A stretch of 64,000 nt of DNA from Dialister sp900541485. GTDB lineage: Bacteria > Bacillota > Negativicutes > Veillonellales > Dialisteraceae. The first letter of the stretch is position 1. Each line of letters begins with the position of its first letter. The notes beneath the pieces are model-generated. The model was not told the origin of the DNA and did no database searches. It was given only the letters and a program-made list of their open reading frames with translations. Of this stretch, positions 26,001 through 33,560 are shown piece after piece. The stretch is from NCBI GenBank assembly GCA_965119665.1, contig OZ221974.1:1488001-1552000 (forward strand). Reading direction: 5' to 3'. The translations under genes and the position numbers were made by a program.

Positions 26001-26492
26001 CACCGTCCTGTCCGCAAAAAGTTACCGGAAACAACGGTAGAGTTGCGTCAGGATGCATATCTGGATGAAGCATATATCACCGGGGAAGAACAAAAGATGG
26101 AGATTTACCGGCGTTTAGCTGTTGCAGAAACGGAAGAGGAGCTGACGGATCTCATTGATGAGGTCATAGACCGGTTCGGCAGTCCTACGCCGCCGGCAGA
26201 ACGATTGTTTACGGTGGCCCGTATTCGTACTGCCGCAAGAAGATTAGGAATAGGAAGCATTATAGATGAGGGTCAAACAATGCTGATTACATGGGCGGAT
26301 GAGAAACCTATGCGACACTGGAATGTAAATCTGATCCCCCTGTTTTATATGTCAAAATTGCATTTTTTGCCAGGCTCGCCGGCCCGTGTTAGAATAAAAA
26401 AAGCCGAAATTCAGGGAAATATGGTAAAATGGATGTCTGATTTTATAGAAGAAATAACAAAAGAAATACATTCAGGAGAAAAACGTGCGTAA
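23088..26492 (+). CDS. mfd: Transcription-repair coupling factor
   Basis: Mfd is a large DNA translocase that removes RNA polymerase stalled at lesions and recruits UvrA. It has 1134 residues from the ATG at 23088. The N-terminal third is a UvrB-like domain. The RNA polymerase interaction domain is at about 450-505 (GDYVVQRVHGIGKY). The helicase core has CGDVGFGKTE (about 606-615) and DEEQRFG (about 707-713), followed by the TRG motif region with RGRVGRS. The TRCF domain is at about 985-1090. It is fused to the fol run by a 1-base overlap and overlaps the next gene by 8 bases. Confidence 0.98.
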   Translation: MEKKQMIANVQTTPSVSDLSKRSGDKSFSFDEKAGEDFVRFLKKQKETDKITGILKSGKNAMISGAGDSQKPLLAAMAADPEKPMLILVPDQKDIIRWEQDLHFFAPQLQIYSFPVVEEADFKVTFSGTERLRERMRSLGRWVSGKPAVVIATTVEAAQKIISPSFLEQGQMSLSVGEEIERERLLSDLVTRGYERVDQVERCGHFSVRGDIVDIFAISEKHPVRAEFFGDEIDSIRLFDEDTQRSFENLETFSFLPVRMEGTADASLLSYLKNGILIYDEPQRGKEALEKYFREEAGNREKAFSWDELTAFSRKNKENHNKILLFSFLKRDIDGIKTEESASWEGRTMVNYQRQIGLFMNELSRLLEENWKVAILTPRFSERKEIENYLADYHISTSNRLKEGAVTLFNHILSGGFELPPLKTAWIAAGDILGKQKVRRYKAGEKGKQIRYFSDLQIGDYVVQRVHGIGKYTGLNTIELDGIHRDYITIQYAGSDKLYLPMEQIATLEKYIGPEGQTPALHRMGGAQWDKVRSKAKKSIEELAEKLLKVYADREVAEGIAFLPDTAEQSEFEDTFPFVETDDQIEAIEAVKRAMERPRPMDMLVCGDVGFGKTEVAMRAVFKCVMSGYQAMVLCPTTVLSSQHYKTFTDRMDAFGVNTAILNRFTTAKEKKEILEKLASGELDVVIGTHAVLSERIKCRRLGLLVVDEEQRFGVMQKEKWKSWSEGLDVLTLSATPIPRTLHMSLTGVRDMVTMTQPPSNRHAIQTYVTEYNDEIVKDAIAREKARGGQTYFIYNRIESIGAMENHLRNILPDDVTIAVAYGRMEGKKLEQVMVDFYEKRYDVLLCTTLIENGVDQPNANTMLVYDADKLGLSQIYQMRGRVGRSEKIARAWFFYRQGKVLSEVAEKRLNTIREFTELGSGFKIAMRDLEIRGAGNLLGLQQHGNIASVGFATYCNMLEDTVEKLRSEKEHRPVRKKLPETTVELRQDAYLDEAYITGEEQKMEIYRRLAVAETEEELTDLIDEVIDRFGSPTPPAERLFTVARIRTAARRLGIGSIIDEGQTMLITWADEKPMRHWNVNLIPLFYMSKLHFLPGSPARVRIKKAEIQGNMVKWMSDFIEEITKEIHSGEKRA

Positions 26493-28086
26493 AAATTCAT
26501 TTATACAAGGCGCCTTGATACTGACAGTGGCAGGAATTATTGTGAAATTTATAGGAGCCTTCAGCCGCATTTATCTGTCCCGACTGCTTGGAGGAGAAGG
26601 AATTGGCTTATACCAGATGGCATATCCGATTTATATGCTTTGTCTGTCTGTTTCATCAGCAGGATTGCCTGTTGCGATTTCCATCATGGTAGCAGAGCGG
26701 AATGCACTCAATGATTATTGGGGCGGGCAACGGGTTTTCAGGATATCTATGACGGCCCTGACGCTGACAGGAGTTTTTTTTAGTGCACTCTTGTATTTTG
26801 GAGCCCAGTGGCTGATCGATTCGAATATTGTTACCGATGAAAGGGCATATTGGTCACTTGTGGCACTTTCTCCGGCGGTCTTAGGTGCTACTTTGCTGGC
26901 ATCTCTCCGGGGATATTTCCAAGGCTTACAAATGATGACGCCTACAGCAGTTTCCCAAATCATAGAACAGCTTGTCCGTGTTGTTACCATGATTGCCCTG
27001 GCAGTTATATTAATGCCTTACGGGCTTGAATATGGAGCTGCAGGGGCTACTTTTGGTGCAGCACCGGGGGCGTTTGTAGGGATATTCGTACTTATTATTT
27101 TCTTTTTTATGACAAAAAGTTGGAGGCAGGAGCTGGCTGCCCGTCAGGATAAAAACATCAAGCCTCTCGGAATGCTGTCTATTTTGAAACGGTTAATGGT
27201 GCTTGCCGTTCCGGTTTCTTTGGCGAATATTATGCTTCCTATCGTATCGAATATAGATTTATTGATTGTTCCCAGAAGGCTTGGTGTTGCAGGATTTTCT
27301 ATAGAGGAATCTACCACATTGTTCGGATATCTGACCGGAATGGCTACGGCGTTGGTTAATATGCCTACGATAGTGACGGCATCCTTGGCAGCAAGTCTGG
27401 TTCCCGTCATTTCAGAAGCAGTAACGCAAAAAAAAGAGGGAGCTGTTTTGTCCCGAACCAATACGGCTATGCGTTTGGCAAACTTAATTACAATTCCTTC
27501 TTTTGTGGGAATGTGCGTTATAGCTACACCTATTTCTGCAATGTTATATGCAATTCCCGATGCAGGTCCTTGTATAGCCGTTATGAGCTTCGGCGTTTTT
27601 CTTTTGGGAGTCCAACAAGTTACGACAGGTGTACTCCAAGGTATGGGAAAAACGGCCATTCCGTTTTTAAATATGGTGGTCAGTGCAGGTGTGAAGGTGA
27701 TCCTTTCTTGGAATTTGACGGCCCTTCCGTCTTGGGGAGTTTTGGGAGCAGCTTGGGCAACGAATGCTGATTTCGGGGTTGCTGCTTTGCTTAACTTATA
27801 TTTTCTTTATAAATATAAAAGATATATGATTGATATGATGCACACGTGTAAGCTTTTTGTGGCAGCGGGAATCATGGGGGCTGTTGTCCTGGCTGTTTAT
27901 CATGGTGCCGTCATGGTACTCCACAGTAATACTCTTCCTACGCTTGCAGCTATTCTCGTCGGCGGGTTTGTGTATCTGATTGCCGTCATAGGTATTCGTG
28001 CGGTAACAAGTGAGGATGTAAAAGGAATACCGAAAATCGGAATAAAATTAGCCGCTGCTATTGATAAAATACATGGAAGAAAATGA
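26485..28086 (+). CDS. MurJ/SpoVB-type polysaccharide or lipid II flippase
   Basis: This 533-residue polytopic membrane protein of the MOP superfamily opens with KNSFIQGALILTVAGIIVKFIGAFSRIYLSRLLGGEGIGLYQMA, in pieces typical of the SpoVB/YtgP branch, and has about 14 hydrophobic helices. YtgP of Bacillus acts as a lipid II flippase, so cell-wall precursor export is the best guess; another lipid-linked sugar cannot be excluded. The GTG at 26485 overlaps mfd, and mfd next to a spoVB-like gene is also seen in Bacillus. A terminator follows. Confidence 0.88.
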   Translation: MRKNSFIQGALILTVAGIIVKFIGAFSRIYLSRLLGGEGIGLYQMAYPIYMLCLSVSSAGLPVAISIMVAERNALNDYWGGQRVFRISMTALTLTGVFFSALLYFGAQWLIDSNIVTDERAYWSLVALSPAVLGATLLASLRGYFQGLQMMTPTAVSQIIEQLVRVVTMIALAVILMPYGLEYGAAGATFGAAPGAFVGIFVLIIFFFMTKSWRQELAARQDKNIKPLGMLSILKRLMVLAVPVSLANIMLPIVSNIDLLIVPRRLGVAGFSIEESTTLFGYLTGMATALVNMPTIVTASLAASLVPVISEAVTQKKEGAVLSRTNTAMRLANLITIPSFVGMCVIATPISAMLYAIPDAGPCIAVMSFGVFLLGVQQVTTGVLQGMGKTAIPFLNMVVSAGVKVILSWNLTALPSWGVLGAAWATNADFGVAALLNLYFLYKYKRYMIDMMHTCKLFVAAGIMGAVVLAVYHGAVMVLHSNTLPTLAAILVGGFVYLIAVIGIRAVTSEDVKGIPKIGIKLAAAIDKIHGRK

Positions 28087-28094
28087 TAATAAAA

Positions 28095-28124
28095 GCAGCA
28101 CGTCTCTGAGCGTGTTGTTTTTTT
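28095..28124 (+). terminator. Intrinsic terminator between the flippase gene and mazG
   Basis: The stem CAGCACG pairs with CGTGTTG (one wobble) across an 8-base loop, followed by a T run. Confidence 0.75.
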
Positions 28125-28141
28125 ATGGAGGAAAAGCGGGA

Positions 28142-29212
28142 ATGACAAAATTTGAAATTTTGGATTTATTTGTTAAGAATGGAGCTTTGTCTGAAAAAGA
28201 GATACTGACAATATATGGAGAAAATGACTTTGAAAGCTGCACGTTTCAAAGGGAAGAGTCTTTTTTGGTGGCACCGATTTCAGACGAAAACCATATCAGA
28301 GCATGGAAGAATAAATTAGAGTCCGTTTACGAAGAAAATACAAAAATAGAATTATTAACAGCTAATGGAAAAATTCTTAAATCTATAATTAAAAAGTTTA
28401 ATAGTGAAAATAAAGAAACGATAGTCGGTTTCCTTTTAAAAGCAAAAGATAGAAATCCCAAAATGCTTAAAAAGCAGGAATTAAATTCTCTTATTGATGT
28501 CATGAAAGAACTTCGTGAGCCCGGAGGTTGCCCTTGGGACAGGGAACAAAATCATAAAAGTCTGCGAACTTATTTCATTCAGGAAGTTTACGAAGTCATC
28601 GATGCTATCGATAAAAATGACATGAAAAATCTTTGTGAAGAATTGGGAGATGTTTTATTTCAGGTCATATTTCATGCTAGATTAGCAGAAGAAAGAGGGG
28701 ACTTTTCCATGAAAGAAGTTGTGGAAGAAGTTGCCCGGAAAATGAAAAAAAGACATCCGTTTGTTTTCAAAAGAAAGGGGAATCCGGAGGAATTTGTAAA
28801 TGAAATCAGCTGGGAAAAAAGGAAAAGAAAAGAAAAAAACAGAAAATATCTGCTTTCCGGCATACCCAAATGCTTGCCAAGTCTTCTTTTAGCGTGTATA
28901 ATTCAGAAGAAAGTTAGTTCTGCTGGAATTCATACTCTTTCAAATCGTTCTTGGAGGAATACCGGTTATCCGGTAAAGACAGGAAATGATGCAGGGGATG
29001 AAAGTGTGGGAGCCTTTCTTTTCGAACAAGTCCGTGTCTTGCGAGAAAAAGGAATCAACCCGGAACTTTCGTTACATCAGTTTTGTGTTGAATTTATGGA
29101 GCGGTTTTCTTCTTTTGAAGACGACTTGCAGAGAAAGCAGAAATCCATTGACGTAATGTCTCCTGAGACGTTAGAACAAGCTTGGATGGAATTCAACCGA
29201 AAGGAAATGTAA
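28142..29212 (+). CDS. mazG: MazG-type nucleoside triphosphate pyrophosphohydrolase with unusual N-terminal domain
   Basis: MazG proteins hydrolyse nucleoside triphosphates, including damaged ones. From the ATG at 28142 (GGAGG at 28127-28131) it has 356 residues. The first MazG domain, about 112-215, has GGCPWDREQNHKSL, the EVYEVIDAI helix and EELGDVLFQVIFHA, the metal-binding acidic set. A second, diverged MazG-like segment is at about 290-350. The first 110 residues are AT-rich in sequence and do not look like the tetrapyrrole-methylase domain fused to MazG in Bacillus YabN; I do not recognise them. The HU gene follows closely, as in Bacillus relatives (mazG then hup-like order). Confidence 0.88.
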   Translation: MTKFEILDLFVKNGALSEKEILTIYGENDFESCTFQREESFLVAPISDENHIRAWKNKLESVYEENTKIELLTANGKILKSIIKKFNSENKETIVGFLLKAKDRNPKMLKKQELNSLIDVMKELREPGGCPWDREQNHKSLRTYFIQEVYEVIDAIDKNDMKNLCEELGDVLFQVIFHARLAEERGDFSMKEVVEEVARKMKKRHPFVFKRKGNPEEFVNEISWEKRKRKEKNRKYLLSGIPKCLPSLLLACIIQKKVSSAGIHTLSNRSWRNTGYPVKTGNDAGDESVGAFLFEQVRVLREKGINPELSLHQFCVEFMERFSSFEDDLQRKQKSIDVMSPETLEQAWMEFNRKEM

Positions 29213-29272
29213 TTGTATTCTTCAGAACTACAGCGGAATTCCCGCAAGGTTATTAAAGGAGGATGTTTAGTT

Positions 29273-29578
29273 ATGAACAAGACAGAACTCATCGCAGCAG
29301 TAGCTCAGGAAGCAGAAATGACAAAGAAAGATGCTGAAAAGGCAGTAAAAGCAGTTATCGATGTTATTTCCAAAACACTTGAAAAAGGTGAAAAAGTTCA
29401 GCTGATCGGTTTCGGCACATTTGAAGTTCGTCACCGCAAAGCTCGTGAAGGTCATAACCCGGCTACACAGAAGGCTATTAAAATTCCGGCTTCCAAGAGT
29501 CCGGCATGGCGTGTTTCCAAACAGCTGAAAGAAAGAGTTAACGTAAAGAAAGCTGCTAAGAAATCCGGCAAAAAATAA
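29273..29578 (+). CDS. hup: HU-family DNA-binding protein
   Basis: HU is the abundant histone-like protein that bends and compacts DNA. It has 101 residues from the ATG at 29273, which has a near-perfect AAAGGAGG at 29255-29262; the frame extends upstream without need. MNKTELIAAVA at the start, then GFGTFEVRHRKAREGHNPATQ with the DNA-intercalating arm (NPATQ) is diagnostic. A Lys-rich tail (VKKAAKKSGKK) extends about 10 residues past the usual end. Codons are unusually uniform, as for a highly expressed gene. Confidence 0.97.
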   Translation: MNKTELIAAVAQEAEMTKKDAEKAVKAVIDVISKTLEKGEKVQLIGFGTFEVRHRKAREGHNPATQKAIKIPASKSPAWRVSKQLKERVNVKKAAKKSGKK

Positions 29579-29597
29579 TTAAGACAGATTTATAATA

Positions 29598-29650
29598 AAA
29601 GAGCTGCATCAAAAGGGTCGCAATCTCGCTTTCGATACGGCTCTTTTTGT
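29598..29650 (+). terminator. Intrinsic terminator after HU
   Basis: AAAAGAGC pairs with GGCTCTTTT across a loop of about 30 bases that has smaller self-pairing, followed by T. Confidence 0.6.
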
Positions 29651-29721
29651 ATTTTCATGCCGTGAGAGAAAGACTCTATGATATAATAAACGAAGATAAA
29701 AAGATAGGAAGAGGTACATCC

Positions 29722-30843
29722 ATGATTGCGAGAAGGGCTTTAAGATTTTTTATATTGACAGCCAGTATTGGAACCGGTCACAGCCAGGCGGCCAGAGCCA
29801 TTGCAGAATCCATCAAGGAATTGCATCCGGAAGATTCTGTAAGGGTTTTGGATTTTGTTTCCCGAGACTCTTTGTCAGTGGATCAAATCATAAAGAAAAC
29901 ATATTTGGAAATGATAAAGGTGATTCCTGATATGTATGACCGCTTATACAGCAATTCGCAAAAGGGCGGTTTCGGAAAAACATCTCAAAAACTTCTTTCT
30001 ATGAGCTTTAAATTAAGAATGAAAAGATTGATTCAGGTACTGCAGCCGGATGCACTGATTTTTACACATCCATTTCCTGCAGGAGCTGCCGATCTTTTGA
30101 AAAAAAACGGAGAAATCCGGATTCCGTTATTAGGGGTGATTACGGATTTTGATGTTCACCAGTTGTGGATTAACCGTCATATGGATGCTTATTGCGTACC
30201 GACACCTCAAATGGCAAGAGATCTTGCATCTTACGGTATTTCGCCGGAACGGATTTATGCGACAGGTATACCTGTAAGAAAATCTTTTTATGAGGAACAA
30301 ATAAAAAATCCGATACCTGAAAAAGGAACTGTTCTGGTCATGGGCGGAGGTCTTGGTCTGGGACGAATTACTGAAGATTTGAAATTAATGGACGATGTAG
30401 AAGAAATATCTAAATTTATTGTCGTGACCGGGCAGAATATACATTTGTATGAAGATGTGGCGCTTTTATCAGAAAAAATGAAACATCCGGTGGAGCTTCA
30501 CAGCTATACAAATAAGGTGGCACAACTTATGGGGCGAGCTGAATTATTAGTAACTAAGCCGGGAGCGTTGACTTGTACAGAGGCTATTATCATGAAACGC
30601 CCTATGGCACTGGTGAATACACTTCCCGGACAGGAAAGAGCCAATGCGGTATTTCTTAATAAGCTGGGGTGTGCAGAGTGGGTAAAGCGGGGTGAGCTGG
30701 CAGATACCGTCCGTGAGATTTTGAGCAATCCGGATAAAAAGGAAAAGATGGAAGAAGCCTGTGAAGGATTTCATTCGGAGAGTGCAAAAGAAACAGTCCG
30801 CATCTTATATAAAATGGTAGAACAAAATAATTTATTGACATAA
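29722..30843 (+). CDS. MGDG synthase-like / UgtP-type glycosyltransferase
   Basis: This is a GT28-family glycosyltransferase of the monogalactosyldiacylglycerol synthase type. From the ATG at 29722 (AGGAAGAGG at 29706-29714) it has 373 residues. The N-terminal MGDG_synth domain shows TASIGTGHSQAARAI, the family's membrane-associated acceptor side. The C-terminal nucleotide-sugar domain shows MGGGLGLGRI and KPGALTCTEAI. Homologues in Firmicutes (UgtP) glucosylate diacylglycerol; the next genes, galU and galE, make UDP-glucose and UDP-galactose, so glycolipid synthesis is a sensible inference. Substrate is not determined by sequence. Confidence 0.85.
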   Translation: MIARRALRFFILTASIGTGHSQAARAIAESIKELHPEDSVRVLDFVSRDSLSVDQIIKKTYLEMIKVIPDMYDRLYSNSQKGGFGKTSQKLLSMSFKLRMKRLIQVLQPDALIFTHPFPAGAADLLKKNGEIRIPLLGVITDFDVHQLWINRHMDAYCVPTPQMARDLASYGISPERIYATGIPVRKSFYEEQIKNPIPEKGTVLVMGGGLGLGRITEDLKLMDDVEEISKFIVVTGQNIHLYEDVALLSEKMKHPVELHSYTNKVAQLMGRAELLVTKPGALTCTEAIIMKRPMALVNTLPGQERANAVFLNKLGCAEWVKRGELADTVREILSNPDKKEKMEEACEGFHSESAKETVRILYKMVEQNNLLT

Positions 30844-30921
30844 GGCTTTTATATAAAAACAAGCAGGTATGCAATACGCATTATAATAATTAGGATATTC
30901 CGAAGAAAGGGGAATTTGGTT

Positions 30922-31797
30922 ATGAAAAAAGTCAGAAAAGCGGTTATTCCTGCAGCAGGATTTGGAACTCGTTTCCTTCCTGCGACGAAAGCTATGCCGA
31001 AAGAAATGTTACCGATTGTAGATAAACCGGCAATTCAATATATTGTAGAGGAGATTGCAGAAAGTGGAATTGATCAAATCTTAATTATAAGCGGTCATGC
31101 AAAACGGGCGATTGAAGACCATTTTGATTCTTCCCCGGAGCTGGAAAATCATTTATTCCGTCATGATAAAATGACTTTATTAAAGGAAATCAAAAAAATT
31201 GCTTCTGTCCGTATTCATTATGTCCGCCAGCAATATATGAACGGACTTGGTGATGCCATACTTTGTGCGAAAGATTTTATCGATGGAGAACCTTTTGGGG
31301 TTATACTCGGTGATGATATAGTTTATAATCCGAAAAAACCTGCATTGAAACAATTAATAGAGCAATATAATAAAACGGAGGCAACTGTTATCGGATGTCA
31401 AACAGTAGAACAGAATCAAGTTTCATCTTATGGCATTATAGATGGGGAGAATACGGGAACAGAATGTTTATTTCGTGTTAAAGATATGGTGGAAAAACCG
31501 GCAATCGAAGAAAGCCCCAGTTGTGTGGCTGCATTGGGACGTTATGTTATTGCTCCCAGTATTTTTGAAATATTAGAACAAACTGAGCCCGGTAAGGGGG
31601 GAGAGGTTCAATTAACCGATGCACTTCGTGCTATGGCTCATACAGAAAATGTATATGCCTATTGCTTTGAAGGGAAACGATATGATGTGGGGGATAAACT
31701 CGGGTTTTTAAAAGCAACAGTAGAATACGCTTTGCGAAGGAAAGAGATAGGAAACGTTTTTCGTGACTATTTAAAAGAATTAAGTAAAGGTCTCTAA
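30922..31797 (+). CDS. galU: UTP--glucose-1-phosphate uridylyltransferase
   Basis: GalU makes UDP-glucose. It has 291 residues from the ATG at 30922 (AAAGGGGAA upstream; the in-frame TTG at 30916 is too close). The nucleotide-binding start is IPAAGFGTRFLPATKAMPKEMLP, in pieces typical of bacterial GalU, with VDKPAIQYIVEE next and VEKP near residue 195. It lies between a UgtP-type glycosyltransferase and galE, supplying UDP-glucose to both. Confidence 0.96.
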   Translation: MKKVRKAVIPAAGFGTRFLPATKAMPKEMLPIVDKPAIQYIVEEIAESGIDQILIISGHAKRAIEDHFDSSPELENHLFRHDKMTLLKEIKKIASVRIHYVRQQYMNGLGDAILCAKDFIDGEPFGVILGDDIVYNPKKPALKQLIEQYNKTEATVIGCQTVEQNQVSSYGIIDGENTGTECLFRVKDMVEKPAIEESPSCVAALGRYVIAPSIFEILEQTEPGKGGEVQLTDALRAMAHTENVYAYCFEGKRYDVGDKLGFLKATVEYALRRKEIGNVFRDYLKELSKGL

Positions 31798-31842
31798 TTT
31801 TAAAAAACTTAGTTTTGAATTTATGCTATTTCTGGAGGTAAT

Positions 31843-32838
31843 ATGAATATTCTTGTAACCGGAGGAGCCGGATATATCGGGTCTCATACAGTAAAGGTTA
31901 TGACTGAAGGGAAGGAGTTTTCGCCCATTATTTTTGATAATTTGTCAACCGGTCATATATCAGCTGTTCCTGAAGGAGTTCCTTTTGTAAAAGGCGATAT
32001 CCATGATATTAACTGTGTAGAAGGCATATTGAAAAAGTATAATATATCCGGAGTTATCCACTTTGCAGCTTCCAGCCTCGTGGAAGAATCAATGAGAGAT
32101 CCTGGTAAATATTATATAAATAATGTAGAAGGAACATTACATCTGTTATTAGCTATGAAAAATGCAGGAGTTAATAAATTGGTTTTTTCCTCTACTGCAG
32201 CAGTGTATGGAGAACCGGAAAAGACACCGATTAAAGAAAATTTTCAAACTCATCCGACAAATATATATGGAAGAACAAAGCTGATTATTGAAAATATGAT
32301 GGCAGATTTTAGTAAAGCCTATGGATTGAATTATGTAGCACTCCGTTATTTTAATGCAGCAGGAGCAGATTTTAGCGGAAATATAGGAGAAGACCATAGT
32401 CCGGAAACACACTTGATTCCTTTGATTATGAAAACGGCACAAGGCGTGAGGGACCATATATCTATTTTTGGAACAGATTATCCCACTCCTGACGGAACAT
32501 GTATACGGGATTATATTCATGTTGTTGATCTGGCAGAGGCACATATTTTAGCTATGAGATATTTGCTGGATAATGGAAATAGTGAAGTGTTTAATCTGGG
32601 GTCTGAAAATGGTTTCAGTGTGAAGGAGATGATAGAAACAGCTAAAAAAATAACGAAGAAAAATTTTAAAGTGATAGAAGAGGAACGCCGAATAGGAGAT
32701 CCCACAAAATTGATAGCATCTTCTGAAAAATGCAGGAGTATATTGGGGTGGATGCCCCGGCATAGCAGTACAAAAGAAATCATACAAACCGCATGGAATT
32801 GGCATGCAGCCCATCCTTGTGGTTATAATGACAGATAA
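31843..32838 (+). CDS. galE: UDP-glucose 4-epimerase
   Basis: GalE interconverts UDP-glucose and UDP-galactose using bound NAD. It has 331 residues of the short-chain dehydrogenase fold. The NAD motif GGAGYIGS is at residues 7-14; the catalytic Ser is in FSSTAAVYG and the Tyr/Lys pair is in YGRTK (about residues 144-148). LRYFNAAGA and the IRDYIHVVDLA segment are typical. The gene and the N-terminal part of mazG look more AT-rich in codon use than their neighbours. A strong terminator follows. Confidence 0.96.
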   Translation: MNILVTGGAGYIGSHTVKVMTEGKEFSPIIFDNLSTGHISAVPEGVPFVKGDIHDINCVEGILKKYNISGVIHFAASSLVEESMRDPGKYYINNVEGTLHLLLAMKNAGVNKLVFSSTAAVYGEPEKTPIKENFQTHPTNIYGRTKLIIENMMADFSKAYGLNYVALRYFNAAGADFSGNIGEDHSPETHLIPLIMKTAQGVRDHISIFGTDYPTPDGTCIRDYIHVVDLAEAHILAMRYLLDNGNSEVFNLGSENGFSVKEMIETAKKITKKNFKVIEEERRIGDPTKLIASSEKCRSILGWMPRHSSTKEIIQTAWNWHAAHPCGYNDR

Positions 32839-32856
32839 CCCCCAAAATAACTATAG

Positions 32857-32893
32857 AAAAGCAACTGAAACAAGTATGAGCAGTTGCTTTTTT
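32857..32893 (+). terminator. Intrinsic terminator after galE
   Basis: AAAAGCAACTG pairs with CAGTTGCTTTT and two further T follow; the loop is 13 bases. Confidence 0.85.
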
Positions 32894-32989
32894 ATAGTTA
32901 TAGCTATATACTATAGTTGGGTATTAAAAATACCTTTATAACCTAGCAAACAAAAATAATTTTTCCAGAGTATGAAAGGGGTGAGGGAT

Positions 32990-33271
32990 ATGAAATATAC
33001 GATGACTATGACTTTCGACGACATCATGTATGAGTTGTGTGTAATGGCTGTTTTCTTTGTCGAAGGAGCAAATCTTTTAGTTCCTTATCGCGAAAATGCC
33101 AATCTCAGTCGTGTATTATCCCGGTTCACTTCTTTCTTTAAGGGATTCATTGGAGCCGGAGGCTGGGGCATGAAAGCTCAAAAGCCGTTAGGCAAGAGTG
33201 GAAATTACGGAAAAATGAATAGGGAAATCCATGATTATGGATGGATGACAGGCGGAATTTGTCCGCTGTGA
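32990..33271 (+). CDS. Orphan small protein, function unknown
   Basis: A 93-codon ORF starting MKYTMTMTFDD with GGTGAGGGA just upstream; an in-frame start at 32972 is also possible. It has one moderately hydrophobic stretch (CVMAVFFVEGANLLV, about residues 17-31), then a basic, glycine-rich second half (FKGFIGAGGWGMKAQKPLG). I recognise no domain. It lies between two terminators, so it may be a single-gene unit. Whether it is expressed is uncertain; the ribosome site is the main support. Confidence 0.45.
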   Translation: MKYTMTMTFDDIMYELCVMAVFFVEGANLLVPYRENANLSRVLSRFTSFFKGFIGAGGWGMKAQKPLGKSGNYGKMNREIHDYGWMTGGICPL

Positions 33272-33306
33272 AAAGCGTCTGGATGGAATGATTTCCGTGC
33301 AGAATA

Positions 33307-33390
33307 TTGATCGTAGCCGTTTCGGCAGTTCTATTATTTGCAGTAAATAATAAATTCAAAGGTTGCCGAGACTGTGCAAAAAATGCGTAA
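33307..33390 (+). CDS. Possible micropeptide with one membrane helix and CxxC
   Basis: Reading from TTG 33307 gives 27 codons: a hydrophobic run (IVAVSAVLLFAV) then a basic loop with GCRDC. That arrangement recalls tiny membrane proteins with a cysteine pair, but no clear Shine-Dalgarno precedes it and the same bases also form hairpins. It could equally be the remnant of a longer gene or chance. Confidence 0.2.
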   Translation: MIVAVSAVLLFAVNNKFKGCRDCAKNA

Positions 33391-33535
33391 GCATTGGCAG
33401 TCAACTTTAACAATAGAAAAAACTTCTTGATTTGCCAGGCCTGCTTTATAAGCAGGAAGCCTGTTTTATAACAGGTAAATCAATATGAAAGTACTTTGGT
33501 ACTTGAAACGGACGCCGGAGAGCGTCTTTTTTGAT
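33316..33535 (+). ncRNA. Hairpin-rich intergenic region upstream of MATE gene
   Basis: At least six stem-loops follow each other: GCCG-ttt-CGGC, ATTATTT-gcagt-AAATAAT (33333-33351), AATGC-gtaa-GCATT, CCTGCTT/AAGCAGG, CCTGTT/AACAGG and AAGTAC-tttg-GTACTT. The stretch closes with the terminator at 33509-33532. The two CCTG hairpins are near-direct repeats of each other and are bracketed by GATTT and AAATC. It may be a structured leader of the MATE gene or a small RNA. It does not match a riboswitch class I know. Confidence 0.4.
33509..33532 (+). terminator. Intrinsic terminator 29 bases upstream of the MATE gene
   Basis: GGACGC-cggaga-GCGTC followed by six T. Confidence 0.7.
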
Positions 33536-33560
33536 GGTAACTTGAGAGGGATTAGAGAAA

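Noticed and set aside
31843..32838. galE as recently transferred gene
   Set aside because: The AT-richer codon use seen by eye is mild; the gene sits in a sensible pathway context with galU, so transfer is not supported.
33147..33413. 88-codon minus-strand ORF in the unexplained region
   Set aside because: No ribosome site; overlaps the hairpins and the plus-strand small ORF; likely chance.
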